Assembly (NCBI GenBank): GCA_000827325.1 | Contig: KN832885.1 | Location: forward strand, 434,001 to 498,000 | Direction: 5' to 3' | Source: Oidiodendron maius Zn | Taxonomy: Eukaryota > Ascomycota > Leotiomycetes > Myxotrichaceae | Length of the DNA stretch: 64,000 nt | Shown here: one piece after another, positions 33,047-44,100 of the stretch | Position numbering within the stretch: position 1 is the stretch's first letter | Layout: each line of letters opens with the position of its first letter | Made by a program: the position numbers and the translations under genes | Notes under the pieces: generated by a model | What the model saw: the letters and a program-made list of their open reading frames with translations, nothing else | Told to the model about the DNA's origin: nothing | The model's database searches: none

Positions 33047-34495
33047 CACCAGGGGCTGCACTAACTCATGCACCAGCCGACAATTAGCCGAAAACACCAA
33101 ATCCGCATCAACATCAACAACACCATCAATTAAATCACCAAAATACCAGTCAAAACACGGTCCAATCGATACCAAACTCCACCTCCTGATAAATTCAATG
33201 CCGGCGAACGAACTAGCCGCAAGAGAGTACGGTTTTACGATGCCTGGGACAAGCGATCTCCAACGCACTCACTGCACGCGCTGGAACGCGAGTTTGGGCT
33301 TACCCATCCAAATGGCCAGCGCTGGCTTGATCAACGAACTGCCCTTGGCTCTCCTGCCTATCATCGTACACGCAAGCTTTCAGATAACCTTGGTCCCTAT
33401 CCAAAAGTCTCGGCAGACACGTGTAAGATGCTTGTTTCGCCATCCAGAAACAAGGTCCGTGATCAACAACTGGAGGCACAGATTGAGTACCATAAATTAC
33501 CCGTCAAAAAGCGTGCACTTCAAAACAGGCTTAAGGCAAATACAAATAAAGGTCAACGCTATAAAATGGCATATATAAAGAAGAGACTTTCATTGAAAAA
33601 TCGCGGGGAAAGAATCCATTATGGTGCAGAACATCAATACAAGACTGTCCATGATTTCTGGCAATATGTCTACTTTACCGACGAAGCACACCTTGATCCC
33701 TCTTCCCAGGCTCAAGGCTATATCTTACGAGAGCAAGGTACACGACTTGATCCAGAAAACATACAAGAGAGGGGGGGAAAGACTGGGGTTATATTGCATG
33801 TCTTTGTCTATATTAATTGGTGGGAGAAGTCAGAGCTTTACTTCTATAAGGATGAAGAGATGTATATTGAGAAGCCTAAAAAGCCTCCAAAGCCACGGAC
33901 ACACAAGTATGAGACTAAAGAGGAGTTTAAAGAGCGAATAAGGGTCTGGGAGGCTAGTATTGGACATGACAAGGAGGTCAAGCCTAAAGGTAATGCTATG
34001 ACACAAAAGTATTACCATGATAAGCTCCTTCCAGTCTATGTTAATGCTATTCATAAAGCTCGCTCTCAGCCAGGTGGTGAGTTTAAAAACTGGATCTTAC
34101 AAGAGGATGGAGACCCTAGTCATGGCAAGAAGAAGAAAGGCTTAGCACAGCGGTATTTACAGTCTAATTGGATTCCAGTACTCCGCCATCCGCCGCAATC
34201 GCCTGATCTGAATCCTATAGAGGGTGTTTGGAATATATTAAAGAATAGGGTGCGCAAGAGAAGCTGGAGGACAGAAGAGGAGTTTAGGAGCATTATATTG
34301 CAAGAATGGGATGCAATTACAATGGACGAGATCCGTGCACGTATTGCAGAGATGCCAGAGCGATGTAAAGGACTAATAAAATCAGGTGGAGCAGCCATTA
34401 AGTCTGAATTGTGGTAATGTAGTCTAGAAATTGAAGCATTTTGGTGGCATTCGGGTAATTATCGGCTGGTGTATGAGTTAGTGCAGCCCCTGGTG
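33047..34495 (+). mobile_element. Tc1/mariner-like DNA transposon, 1449 bp
   Basis: The ends are imperfect inverted repeats of about 45 bp. The left starts CACCAGGGGCTGCACTAACT at 33047; the right, read as its complement, starts with the same 20 bases at 34495. The arms differ at a few positions (G/A, C/T, G/C). Between them lies a DDE transposase frame. AAC directly flanks both ends; there is no TA dinucleotide target duplication, so the duplication is unclear. The right end abuts the NRPS-like relic at 34496. Confidence 0.88.
33134..34417 (+). CDS. Tc1/mariner-type DDE transposase, start codon lacking
   Basis: Open from the codon after a TAA at 33131 to the stop at 34417, about 427 residues. 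The N-terminus has a helix-turn-helix-like region (VRFYDAWDKRSPTHSLHALE). The catalytic acidic residues are in YFTDEAHLD, QEDGDPSHG and SPDLNPIEGVW, in the order and spacing of the family. A lysine/proline-rich insertion (about 33862-33990) separates the first and second. No ATG occurs in this frame before 33428, which lies after the DNA-binding region, so the original start seems to have mutated (possibly ATC at 33134) and the copy may be unable to make full transposase. No internal stop. Confidence 0.82.
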   Translation: MTKIPVKTRSNRYQTPPPDKFNAGERTSRKRVRFYDAWDKRSPTHSLHALEREFGLTHPNGQRWLDQRTALGSPAYHRTRKLSDNLGPYPKVSADTCKMLVSPSRNKVRDQQLEAQIEYHKLPVKKRALQNRLKANTNKGQRYKMAYIKKRLSLKNRGERIHYGAEHQYKTVHDFWQYVYFTDEAHLDPSSQAQGYILREQGTRLDPENIQERGGKTGVILHVFVYINWWEKSELYFYKDEEMYIEKPKKPPKPRTHKYETKEEFKERIRVWEASIGHDKEVKPKGNAMTQKYYHDKLLPVYVNAIHKARSQPGGEFKNWILQEDGDPSHGKKKKGLAQRYLQSNWIPVLRHPPQSPDLNPIEGVWNILKNRVRKRSWRTEEEFRSIILQEWDAITMDEIRARIAEMPERCKGLIKSGGAAIKSELW

Positions 34496-35240
34496 AACCT
34501 GAAATTGTCGCAATAAAGTTATTTAGATGGAGTTGTGGTCCTGCGTATGTTGTATCCTTCAATAATACGTTGACTCGCTTCCGACTCGCCGAGAAAGCTC
34601 TGAGTAGAGAATATTCCCTCCGCTCAGTCTCCTGAATGATCAGATATCCAAACCACGACGAATTTGGATCTCTGATCCCTGTTGATCCAAGATGGGCCAA
34701 CCACAGCCTATTATGGTATTTGGTTAGAGAAGTTCTGCTTATAATAGCGGAAAGTGTAACGAGAGCTGGGCATCGACGGTATTCCGTAATGAAGCGATGA
34801 GGACCGGTTCGGCGGCGCCACTTCAGCGCTATTACACTCAAATAAGCAATAGTATCACTTACTTTGCGCCCCGTTATCATTCCCGCTGGAACAAACATGA
34901 CATACCAAGAGAAACAAAAGCGTACACCTCATTCCCGGCCTTGCCCAGGGCCTCGTCGAGCCACTACGCCGCACGATCGATGGCGTTGGCCAGCTGGGCG
35001 TAGTTAGCCGCCCGAAATCCATCGGACGGGTCCGCTGTTGGGGGATACAAACCAAAAGGTCGCTCGTAGCCAGACCGAGCGGAAACAGTCTCATGCCGTA
35101 ACTTTCGATGTCCTGTGAGGCAGCCTTGTTGTACCGTAAATGAAAAGCTCGTCCAATGAAAAGCGCCCAGGGCACGGAATCGGAATCGGCGATCTCAATG
35201 CGGCCAATGTTCAGCCGCAAACTGTACCGCTGCACCCGTC
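34496..35240 (-). pseudogene. relic of an NRPS-like adenylate-forming enzyme (N-terminal part)
   Basis: Read on the minus strand. One frame (from 35235) gives GMRLFPLGLATSD and then shifts near 35038 to ADPSDGFRAANYAQLANAID and RAA, a stop, WLDEALGKAGNEVYAF. This is the usual beginning of the adenylation domain of fungal NRPS-like reductases, where the stop position is normally Trp (RAAWWLDE): TGG has become TAG at 34966-34964. Another frame further on reads PVLIASLRNTVDAQLSL, matching the next conserved segment, and stops follow. At 34496 the sequence is cut by the transposon and I find no continuation beyond it. Multiple lesions show this is dead. Confidence 0.6.
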
Positions 35241-35983
35241 ACAGGCTCTCTTGAATCCTTCTTAGGACCTAGGAAGCTCCCACGAGATGGGACGACTCTC
35301 CGCGTACGATGCTCCCTCAGCGCCGAGAAGCTCTACCTACTCCGTATTCCTTCCTCATGTTCCAAGCTGGACAGGCTACATACAGACCAGTTTTAAGGTT
35401 AATTTAGTCTTACGATAATGCTACTCTCAAGATTAATCTGATCACCAAGATAACGGGCCGATTTTGACCCCCATTCAGGACTTTCAAAGCGAATCCAATA
35501 GCTCCTTCTCGTACTCAGGCGATGCTCTCACCTAACATCTTTGTTTGTCGTACAGCACGGCCAATCAACCCCCTTGATATTCGACCCTCTTTTTTCCACG
35601 CTGAACTGGCGACGTGGAGCGGCGCGAGACAGATCCGGGACTCCGGAGAGGAGGAGGGGCGGGTATCAGTTGAGCCATCGTATACTAGTACAAGTACTAA
35701 AGTTCAAACACACTGTCGACCCACGTATTTTCCGCCGCCGACCCATTGGCCAAGGTGGAATAATTCAGCATGGCCAAGTCGCTCGCTTGACCCCAAGGGG
35801 AAATAAGCTAATTTTAGCTAGATGGTGGCTTGTGACCTGCCTGAGCCTTGGTTGGACCACCTCGAGTGACCGTTGAATGCACCCGCCGGAGGGATTCTCC
35901 ACTCGGCGACCAGGCCGTGCATTTTGCATCGTCGGGCGGCAGAGACAGTCCCAGGATGTTCTGGCAACGATCGTCCATAACCG
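35241..35983. other. intergenic region, nothing recognised
   Basis: Presumed promoter of the following gene. Open frames here are short and overlap in several phases. Confidence 0.35.
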
Positions 35984-37798
35984 TTGTGTTTCTTTTCCTC
36001 TCCTTATCCCCTGTCACCTGGCCATCAACTGATCTCCTCTTCGACTAAGCCAAATGTCTTCGGTGTTCCAAATCATTGGACCTCCATCCCACCCAGAATC
36101 AAATCTACCCTGACCAAGCGAACGTGGCAAATCTATTCCCGGGATCACAATAACCCACAACCCTCGAGCGCCCAAATAGGTAATGGAACCATTCAATGCC
36201 AACTCACAGCACACTATATCATGGACCTGTACTCCCATTCCAATATTGTTAGATATTTAGTCCCGTCTTTGAGTTCGATTTTGCCTAAATGGTTTCATTC
36301 AATATTTAATTACCGTAGTCTGCTCACTCGTGCTGAAACATACTTGGCCGTTATGCCAAAATCTCAGTCTTCGTCATTCCTATCTTCCTCCTCCTCTTCC
36401 TCCTTGTGGACATTGGTACCACAAACGGGAATTTCCCATGATACCCACCGGCATTCGCTGAACGTCCCTTCCCACCTTTCACCGAGCGAACAAGTCACAC
36501 CCGCCACTAAAGACCTCACCAGGCACTATGAGGAGTACTCCGCCCTTATGCTGTGGATATACGGGGATCCTGAAGCAGACCCCTCTCCTCGATGCCAATG
36601 GCCATTAACAGGATTTTCATTGGCTGATAGGATGCGAAGAATGGGGAAAATTATTGAAGAGTTTGATAGCAGCATCCTGCCTGAACGTCTTTGGGCATTC
36701 CCACTTCGGAAGAATCGTGTCGATGGGGAAAACCATCCCTATAGGCTGTGCTCAGGAGAGGACGCTACTCAGCCTCTTCGGAAGAATCGCACGACCCATC
36801 AAGCAAATATCAAGAACGAGCCGAATCTTAATCCGGGACGTCACGCTGGCAGTGACCCTCACCAGATACGCAGCTATGGCATCCCATCCACAATCCCAAC
36901 CAATGAGAGTGATGAAGAGGCAAGACCATCAACACAACTGACGCCATCCCAAACAACTGAACATTCACTGCAGCCGATTGCACCTCCATCTTCAACCTCG
37001 TTGCTCGCTAGAGAGCCAGCGGAGGATTTCGCCGTAACAATGCGACCGTTCATGGCACAGTCGTTGAATAATGACTTTGTATCTTCCAATGCATCTTCAT
37101 CATCAATGTCACTATCGTATAATAACAGAATTGACGCAGTTAAAGGAAATTTTAACGGGTCAATCTCCCAATACCAGTCTAGTTCATCTCAACAGCATGG
37201 CCGGCCAGTAGACCCTAATTTCGGACTCTATAATGGCCAGATTCCTGCTCCGGCAGCTAACCTACTCACAGTTGAATCTTTCATACGGACGGCTAATCTG
37301 TACTCTCAATTGGCTGTACCATACCAAAATGCGGTATCATCTTCCCCACCCACATCCTTTCACGAACTCGTACATGGAGGCTCAAATTATAGTCCTGGGC
37401 CTGGTCAATCACAATTTCCTGAAATATTTGAGGGCATCTCAGATCCTCAACTCATACTTTCTCAAGCTGACAGCGAAAAACAATATATTGATCCCAGAAT
37501 TCTGTATAACTTAGGGCCCAGTTCGACCCAGCCCCCGACAAGTGAACATTCAAGCTCAAATCTTCCTAGATTAGAATTTACACCCTCTAGTCCTGGCAGT
37601 AGATGGCCTCATCATGATGGAGCCATCACGTTATCCCAAGATGAGTTTTATTGGCACCAGACGGAATCCCTCGATTTGGAGCCAGCAGACGCGTATACCG
37701 TCCACGAGCTGGGTCTCACTCACGACATGTCAGATAACGAGGAGAGCCTGAAGGATAAAGGCAAAGGCAAAGTTCCGGTCAATTTGGATGAGAAATGA
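35984..37798 (+). CDS. hypothetical Ser/Pro/Gln-rich protein
   Basis: One long exon, open for 604 codons. No domain recognised. Likely real starts are Met at about residue 80 (MDLYSHSN) or 123 (MPKSQSSS) rather than the first ATG. A serine run (SSSFLSSSSSSSLW) is followed by a more ordered segment (YEEYSALMLWIYGDPEADPS and FSLADRMRRMGKIIEEFDSS). Then comes a long low-complexity region rich in Ser, Pro, Gln and Asn, and an acidic/lysine tail (SDNEESLKDKGKGKVPVN). A segment PLRKNR occurs twice (about residues 241 and 264). The composition is like that of fungal regulatory proteins, but no DNA-binding motif is visible. The length of the open frame supports its being coding. Confidence 0.6.
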   Translation: MCFFSSPYPLSPGHQLISSSTKPNVFGVPNHWTSIPPRIKSTLTKRTWQIYSRDHNNPQPSSAQIGNGTIQCQLTAHYIMDLYSHSNIVRYLVPSLSSILPKWFHSIFNYRSLLTRAETYLAVMPKSQSSSFLSSSSSSSLWTLVPQTGISHDTHRHSLNVPSHLSPSEQVTPATKDLTRHYEEYSALMLWIYGDPEADPSPRCQWPLTGFSLADRMRRMGKIIEEFDSSILPERLWAFPLRKNRVDGENHPYRLCSGEDATQPLRKNRTTHQANIKNEPNLNPGRHAGSDPHQIRSYGIPSTIPTNESDEEARPSTQLTPSQTTEHSLQPIAPPSSTSLLAREPAEDFAVTMRPFMAQSLNNDFVSSNASSSSMSLSYNNRIDAVKGNFNGSISQYQSSSSQQHGRPVDPNFGLYNGQIPAPAANLLTVESFIRTANLYSQLAVPYQNAVSSSPPTSFHELVHGGSNYSPGPGQSQFPEIFEGISDPQLILSQADSEKQYIDPRILYNLGPSSTQPPTSEHSSSNLPRLEFTPSSPGSRWPHHDGAITLSQDEFYWHQTESLDLEPADAYTVHELGLTHDMSDNEESLKDKGKGKVPVNLDEK

Positions 37799-38737
37799 TG
37801 GAATCACTGTAGAAGAAATAGGGATTGATATCGTTCCCCACAGATATTGTGTATTTCAAAGCATTCGCTGTTTGGTTTGGAAAAAATATTGCAGTCGTTG
37901 AAATTACGACCATTTATAACTATGTATAAGTTATGATATTTTCTAGAGACACAAATCCCGCTCGGGTTCACTGAAAGAAAAGTAAAAATAAAGATAAAAG
38001 CTGCCTCATCTTCTTTGATCACAACTCTGGCGGTATATTATACAATTCTAGTCATCAGAACCCTTAGTTACTCAGTTGAGGATATTTCTACGAGCGGAAA
38101 ATCAAGACGCTGTAATTTGCAGCAGAGTATGTCTACCCTCGTGCTTATCTAGATAAATATCCTCATCCACTGTGCCAAAAAGTAGTTATCCTGCCCTCCG
38201 AATAATGTATAAGGCGTGTAGAGATAACAGTCATGCGATGACACCTTGACAACTTGGGAGAATACACCTCCATCAAGGGCTAGTATTCCCGATCTTCGTA
38301 CTCTAAGTGTATGATCCCACATCAAGATATTGTTTATGTGTTGAGATAGAGCGCGCGGATTAACCGCACAAGATTGATGGGCTCATCGTGGTGAGATTCA
38401 ATACAGGTGGTTAGTGCGGAATGATTGTATTGTCTACGGCTCCAGTTCCATATAACCACACTATTTATGTTGTGCGCTTTTGTTCGCTCCGTTACGGCTC
38501 TGTTACGAATATACTGACTCTCCGCGCGGACCCGAATAACCAGACATTAACAGAAGACAAGGTTTCCTACACATGTCGATCAAAAGTGGTGATATAGCAT
38601 GGGTGGGGGCATGCGACAGCCCGTCGTTGCCCATACGATCCCCGCTACCATGCTAGATCACCAGCCGTCGGGAATTTTGGCGGCGGCGCAGACACCAGCC
38701 CATTGGTGAAATGTACGTACAGCATCTGGCTAGCTCT
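37799..38737. other. intergenic region, nothing recognised
   Basis: About 0.9 kb between the hypothetical protein and the next P450. No gene is supported. Confidence 0.4.
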
Positions 38738-38748
38738 CATAAATATAA
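38738..38748 (+). promoter_or_regulatory. TATA-like element upstream of the P450
   Basis: CATAAATATAA about 95-100 bp before the ATG at 38840. Called by position and composition only. Confidence 0.3.
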
Positions 38749-38839
38749 GCCCTACTGCTCCGTTATTTCTCCATTTCAGGACCTTTTTCTCACTTCATCC
38801 GGCGCCTCAGCTTGAATCGACTTCCTCTCACCGGACGCC

Positions 38840-40651
38840 ATGTCTGTAAAACCTGGAACTCTTAGTCCCTGGCAGAATCAGATTGGAGATTACCTTACCG
38901 CCAGAAATATCCTCGGTATAGTGGTGATTTTTGCAGTTTATGTCCTATCCAAAGTCTTTTACCGTCTATATCTTAGCCCTTTGTCCCGTATTCCTGGGCC
39001 TAAGCTTGCTGGTATGTCTGCATCTTGTATCCTAGACCTGGTTCTATGCGACCGCGGTTTTCCTCTCCCCCATCTATCATATTATGGAGAGAATGTCTTA
39101 TAAATGCGCTTTTGACAGCTGCCACAAATTTATACGCCTTTTACCATGACGTGATTCGCCAAGGGCTTTACATCTGGGAGGTTGAGAAGATGCACAAACA
39201 ATACGGTCGGTTTCACTTACCTTATTATTTGTTCGGAAGTATTTATGTCCATAGGCCCTATTGTTAGAATTTCGCCTGATGAAATCCACGTCAATGACCC
39301 GGAATACATTGATACACTATACGGAGGGCCAGGAAAGAGGCGAGACAAAGGGCAGAGGACAATAAATGGTCTCAGTGCTTCGCCAACAGTCCTCGGTAGT
39401 CAACAGCACGACCTTCATAAAAGTCGCCGAGCAGCAATGGGTCCTTTTTTCTCAAAGCAGAATGTACGGCGTCTAGAGCCAACCGTCGTTAATGTCCTGC
39501 GTAGAATGTTCAACAGACTGGATCAGCATAACAGTGCAAAGAAACCCATCAATTTAAATATTCTGTACCGTGCTGCGACTCACGACATAGTTTCCGAGTA
39601 CGCATTTGGAGAGGACGGAGTGTGTTTCGGCAGAGAAGATCTGAATCAGCCGTATTTCCAGGCTTACCATGAAATGGTTGTGACTTGGCACATTGGTTGT
39701 TACTTTCCGTGGATTGGACATCTAATGAGAAGACTCCCACCTTGGGTAGTTGCATCCATCATGCCAACAGCAAGACATGCTATTGAAACAATTGAGGCAA
39801 ATTTGTTATCCCTTTATTGATGGTAATATTTTACTGAGATTTTACAGACGTCGATAAAGAAGATCGACCAGATCAAATCTTCCGCAGATTTTGGAGATGG
39901 AACGCGAACGATCTTTCATGGTCTTCTACAGAGTGACCTGCCAGAAGCGGAGAAAAGCTCCTCCCGACTCGCGGAAGAGGCTCAGAACCTGCTCGCAGCA
40001 GGCACTGACAGCACGGCCAACACCCTGGCCGCTCTGACTTACCAACTCCTCACTCATCCACAGATCTTGCAAAAGCTCCGAGCCGAGCTTCAAGAAGCCA
40101 TCCCGGAGGGCAGCCTGCCTATTTTTTCCAAGATCGAGAACCTCCCATATCTTAGCGCCGTGATCCAAGAAGGTCTTCGTCTTCACCCCGCGGTGTCGAC
40201 TCGACAAGAACGTGTGGCACCGGACGAAGATCTGTTCTATACGGATGAGAAAAACAAGAAAACGTACAGAATTCCCGCAGGGACATGCTTTGCTATGAGC
40301 CCAGCGCTCCTCTCTCGACTCCCAGAGGTCTATCTTTCCCCAGGAGAATTCCGGCCCGAGCGTTTTCTAGAAGACCCAAAGCTCAAGCGTCATCAGTTGA
40401 CCTTCTCGCGGGGTACGCGGATCTGTCTGGGCATCAACTTGGCGTATCAGGAAATGTACATGATTCTTGCCGCTTTGTTTAGGGCGTATGATGGATGGGA
40501 TGGAACTGGGAAGCAGAAGGGGTTAACGCTAGAGCTCTTTGAGACCACACGTGGGGATATTGAGATTGCGAGGGATCTTGTGACGGAGAATATGAAGGCT
40601 GATAGTCAAGGAGTGAGGGTGACAGTGAGGGGACCTGTGAGTGAAAACTGA
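38840..40651 (+). CDS. cytochrome P450 with a splice-phase break (possible pseudogene)
   Basis: Exons 38840-39011, 39119-39205, 39255-39804 and 39848-40651. The N-terminal anchor (ILGIVVIFAVYVLSKVFY) is followed by LSRIPGPKLAAATNLYAFYH, GPIVRISPDEIHVND, the I-helix AGTDSTA, ExxR in QEGLRLHP, FRPERF and the haem loop FSRGTRICLG. The first two introns join in phase. The third does not: the only intron-sized GT-AG pair (GTTATC at 39805 to ACAG at 39847, 43 nt) leaves phase 2 against a phase-0 acceptor, and reading through meets TGA at 39818. A one-base indel near 39800-39820, a sequencing error or unusual splicing would explain it. The segment order is of the trichodiene-oxygenase-like P450 type, and the protein is clearly related to the P450 at 56.8 kb. 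Confidence 0.8.
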
Positions 40652-41889
40652 AATAAATATGTCGGTATATCCATGAGGATATATTAGTAGTTGCCTCGGT
40701 GGTAAGGCAACTGCCCTCATCAGCCGGATTAGGGGTAAATCCATCCCGGCTAGCGATCGAATATATTTACATGGGATCGTGCTGTATTAGACCTTAGACT
40801 CAATACAACCCTTCATTTGAACCCTTATTAATGCATTGCTTTACCTGATGGGTAAAGCCACAAAATAAGTTGTAGGACATCCAAGAAAAGAGAAAATGTG
40901 CTTAGAGTGGGATTCTACCTCCTGCTGTAAACCGTGTTTGTTTGATATAGAGAGTATGAATAGTGAAAGTATCAAAGATGAGATATACTACAAAATGGGG
41001 CAACTGGAGCGGGAGTGGCAGTAGTTTCGAGAGTATATCGTTTACTATCGCGAGCAGTTATACATCATCAGACACGCAACAACACCATCTTCCGCCTCGA
41101 GCTCGAGAGAATTAAGTGAAGAAGCTCTAATATGGATTGTAATTGGTCTGGTCACAATTTTAGGAATAAGGGCATAGGAGGAGGGCGTCTGCAAGAAGTC
41201 CAGTGTAGATATTATCTACAGCACTCGGCGCCCCATATTAGAAATACCGAGTTATGTATATAGAATGCTCAGAATATATTTTAGCAACTGTTAATATTGA
41301 CCATCATGTTCTGCTATGGTGCAGCTCAATCAGGGAATTGTTTGAGCGAAGCTAGTTTCGGCCTGATTCGGTATAACCACAACCAACTGAAGAGGAGATT
41401 AGTTCACGCAGACAGGTCTACCGCCAATGGTAGTCACCTCAACATTGGCCATACAAAGTACCTAGCTTACCCTTTTGCCTAGATCTGGATAGAAACAGAA
41501 AATACTATTTCTCAATCTAGTACATACCCCTCCAATAGCGTCTGTATGCAGGTCATCACCTTCAAATATGTCAAATGCATTTGAAACCATATTTTTATTG
41601 TACAAATTCCGACTGCAGATTGTTTAAATCCACAGCCAAAGACTCCAGAGGAAAGAACAGACTCTCATGGAGTCCCATATCCCATCTGTCTAGGACCTCT
41701 CACAATATTTACATTCTGAGGAGTAGCAAGATAAGTCTCTAAAGTCAGAGACGGAAGAACTTGCTGACTCCGAAAGATCGTGCGTACGACAGCGCATACT
41801 CACCTCGCAGACTCGTAACCAAAGAGGTAAGAAATGGAAGCAAATCCTGCTATTATTATCCTTAATTCGGGTGTCTCAGCCAAACTATG
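40652..41889. other. intergenic region between convergent genes
   Basis: About 1.2 kb holding the 3' ends of the P450 and the HET gene. No gene recognised. Confidence 0.4.
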
Positions 41890-44013
41890 CTACTGTAGAG
41901 TTGTAAATCGTCGCTGAACCTCATTGAGCCATGCAATTCCAACATGTGATAGTGAAACATACCCTACCCTTGTGTAAGTTTCCTGTGCATCTGTTGGATT
42001 AAACTTCGGCTTTAGTAATAACCCTGTACCATACCGACCACCGAATTCGGCGGGCGGTCTCTGAACATCTAGAAGGAGCAGACAGCTATATCTTCCCAAT
42101 GTATCTTCACTTGGTTGTAGATCAAAATGAGAGCCCCCGATTACGATTCCTGCCTCAGTCAGCGTGGCGAACCCGCCTGCCTTAGTTGCAAACACCCAGC
42201 CCTCGCTATCTGGTGGCACTGGCAACTGATTCCTGTCCTGATCAAAAGTTATGCCATCTTTAGTGACTTCGCAGGGTCGCACTAGAGCTAGAAGGTGCAG
42301 CGTGCTTGGTGGCTCAGGGTTACCTGGACGTTGACTCAAGGTGTTATCTGACACTACCTTCTCAAAACAAACGATAGGATGATCGAGGTCATTTTGCCAG
42401 AATCTTATAGGGCCCGCAAGGGAAGCCCAACTCCACGACGGAGCCTGAGGCGATATGGTGGGCCTGCATGTGAATAAAGACTTATTTCTCGCCTGCGGAG
42501 AACAGAAAAGTTCAAGAGCAAGATCATCAATCCAAGTACCGTGAAGATACTCCGACCTTGTTTCTCTTTGCACGTGTTTGGCGATACCGAGGATGGCGTA
42601 GAGCCTGTCGGTCTCATAGGTGATGTCCAATTGTGAGACCAAAGAGACGATTGCTCGCCAAGCACGAAAGACCTCAGCTCTCAAGGACGGGTTTAACCGA
42701 TCCATTGACAAGTTCTGCAAGGCAGACACGATAGCCCGAGATTCTTTCTCCGGTTCGCACTGCCTTCCGCCTTCCGAGGCTTGTAGCTCTCTACACTCCC
42801 ATATTATTTGGTCTTTAGCAAAGCTGAGAACTCGACGACCCAGTGTCCGTTCTTGTAAGACCCAGGCTCGTTTGTTAAGAACACATTCGCGAAGAGTATT
42901 GAAGTTAGTCTTAGGACCCCGAAAGTATATGAAGCCGTTTCCTAGATCCGTAATAGACTTCCGGTAGCTGATCCGCACGCTATTGATATCTCTTTGTCCC
43001 AGAAACCCTGAGAAACCGTCTTCGGAGGCTATAGCAGATATGACAATTTTTGCGCGAGCGTAGACGTCTCCCATAGCAGCTGACTCTTGCTTCCAATCCT
43101 CAGGGCTATCTTGCAGAATACACAATGAATCAATCCACAAATACGTAAGTCCCAGCCTACGAGTCACAGTAATTGCATCTCGAAAGAGCGGACTCAAGCT
43201 ATCGATCGTGATGCCATTTATCCTGCTTTCGAGTGTTGCTGTTGTCGTGCACTCCATCTTTTCTGGATTCCCCCAGCGATGACTTAGCGCTGCATATTCT
43301 CCTTTGCCTCCGTTGGAAATCAAGAGCTGAATCATGGCGGAGTCGGATGCGCCAACATCTAGCACTCTTGTCGGCAGATCTGTTGTATTGTGTTGTTGAG
43401 AATTCGATGTGATAGGCGAGCAACGACGATGGGTAAGGAGGCAGTTGTGCATCCATGATAAAATCATATTGAAATTCGTTGCACAGGCAGCGGTCTTCTG
43501 AATAGGTCTGCCAGCGACATCGCCAGACAACGCTGCTGCACTATCTTCACTCCATCATGTCAGTACGAGCCAGGGCTCAGAAGTTTAGAATTTACCTTCG
43601 TCAGCGAATATCTCCAGCCGGATGGACAATTCCTGGGCATTGGAGACGCAGACTCCAGAAAGCTGGCCGTGACTAGATGTCGAGCTCGAAGTGGCCGGAG
43701 ATTGTCGGAAGGCTCTCAATTTGAGCTGCTGCGAAGCATTTCTTCCGGCTATTTGTTCAGGTATCATATCGAATTTAGGATCAAATTTGGGGAATGTCCC
43801 ATCCTGTTCTGCAATCTCGCTGATCAACCGACAGAGCTGGCAACTTTTTGCGCTCTCAAGTAGCGCAGGATAGTTGAGATGATGATCGTAGCCGAGCGGT
43901 TCTTCCCAACGCTGAGATGGGTCCCATGGTCGCAATTTTTGTTGCGCTAGAATCTCAGCGTTTACATCTATTTGATTGATAGTGATATTCTCGCAGAGAG
44001 AGCATAGGGCCAT
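41890..44013 (-). CDS. HET-domain (heterokaryon incompatibility) protein
   Basis: Two exons, 44013-43596 and 43544-41890, encode 690 residues. The start is taken at MALCSLCENITIN; an in-frame ATG 29 codons upstream (44100) is possible. The N-terminal part has CxxC-type cysteines (SLCENI, SCQLCRLI) as in many of these proteins. The HET core follows: YAALSHRWGNPEK, DAITVTRRLGLTYLWIDSLC, ILQDSPEDWKQESAAMGDVY, then RAWVLQERTLGRRVLSF and a C-terminal PSWSWASLAG. The 51-nt intron uses a GTAAAT donor and a GAAG acceptor; the joined frame is open. Such proteins can trigger cell death on non-self fusion; whether this one acts alone is not known. No NACHT or repeat domain is fused. Confidence 0.92.
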
Positions 44014-44100
44014 GTTGGAACTTGAAGCATTTAATTGTATTTGCGAGTGCAGCAGTGCCTTGGAGCCAGACGGAGAAAGGGCGGCAATCTTTTTGAACAC

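Noticed and set aside
34398-34898. Minus-strand 166-codon frame as a gene.
   Set aside because: Its end lies inside the transposon inverted repeat and its other part overlaps the NRPS-like relic in a different frame.
42620-42967. Plus-strand open frame of 115 codons.
   Set aside because: Antisense to the HET domain coding exon.
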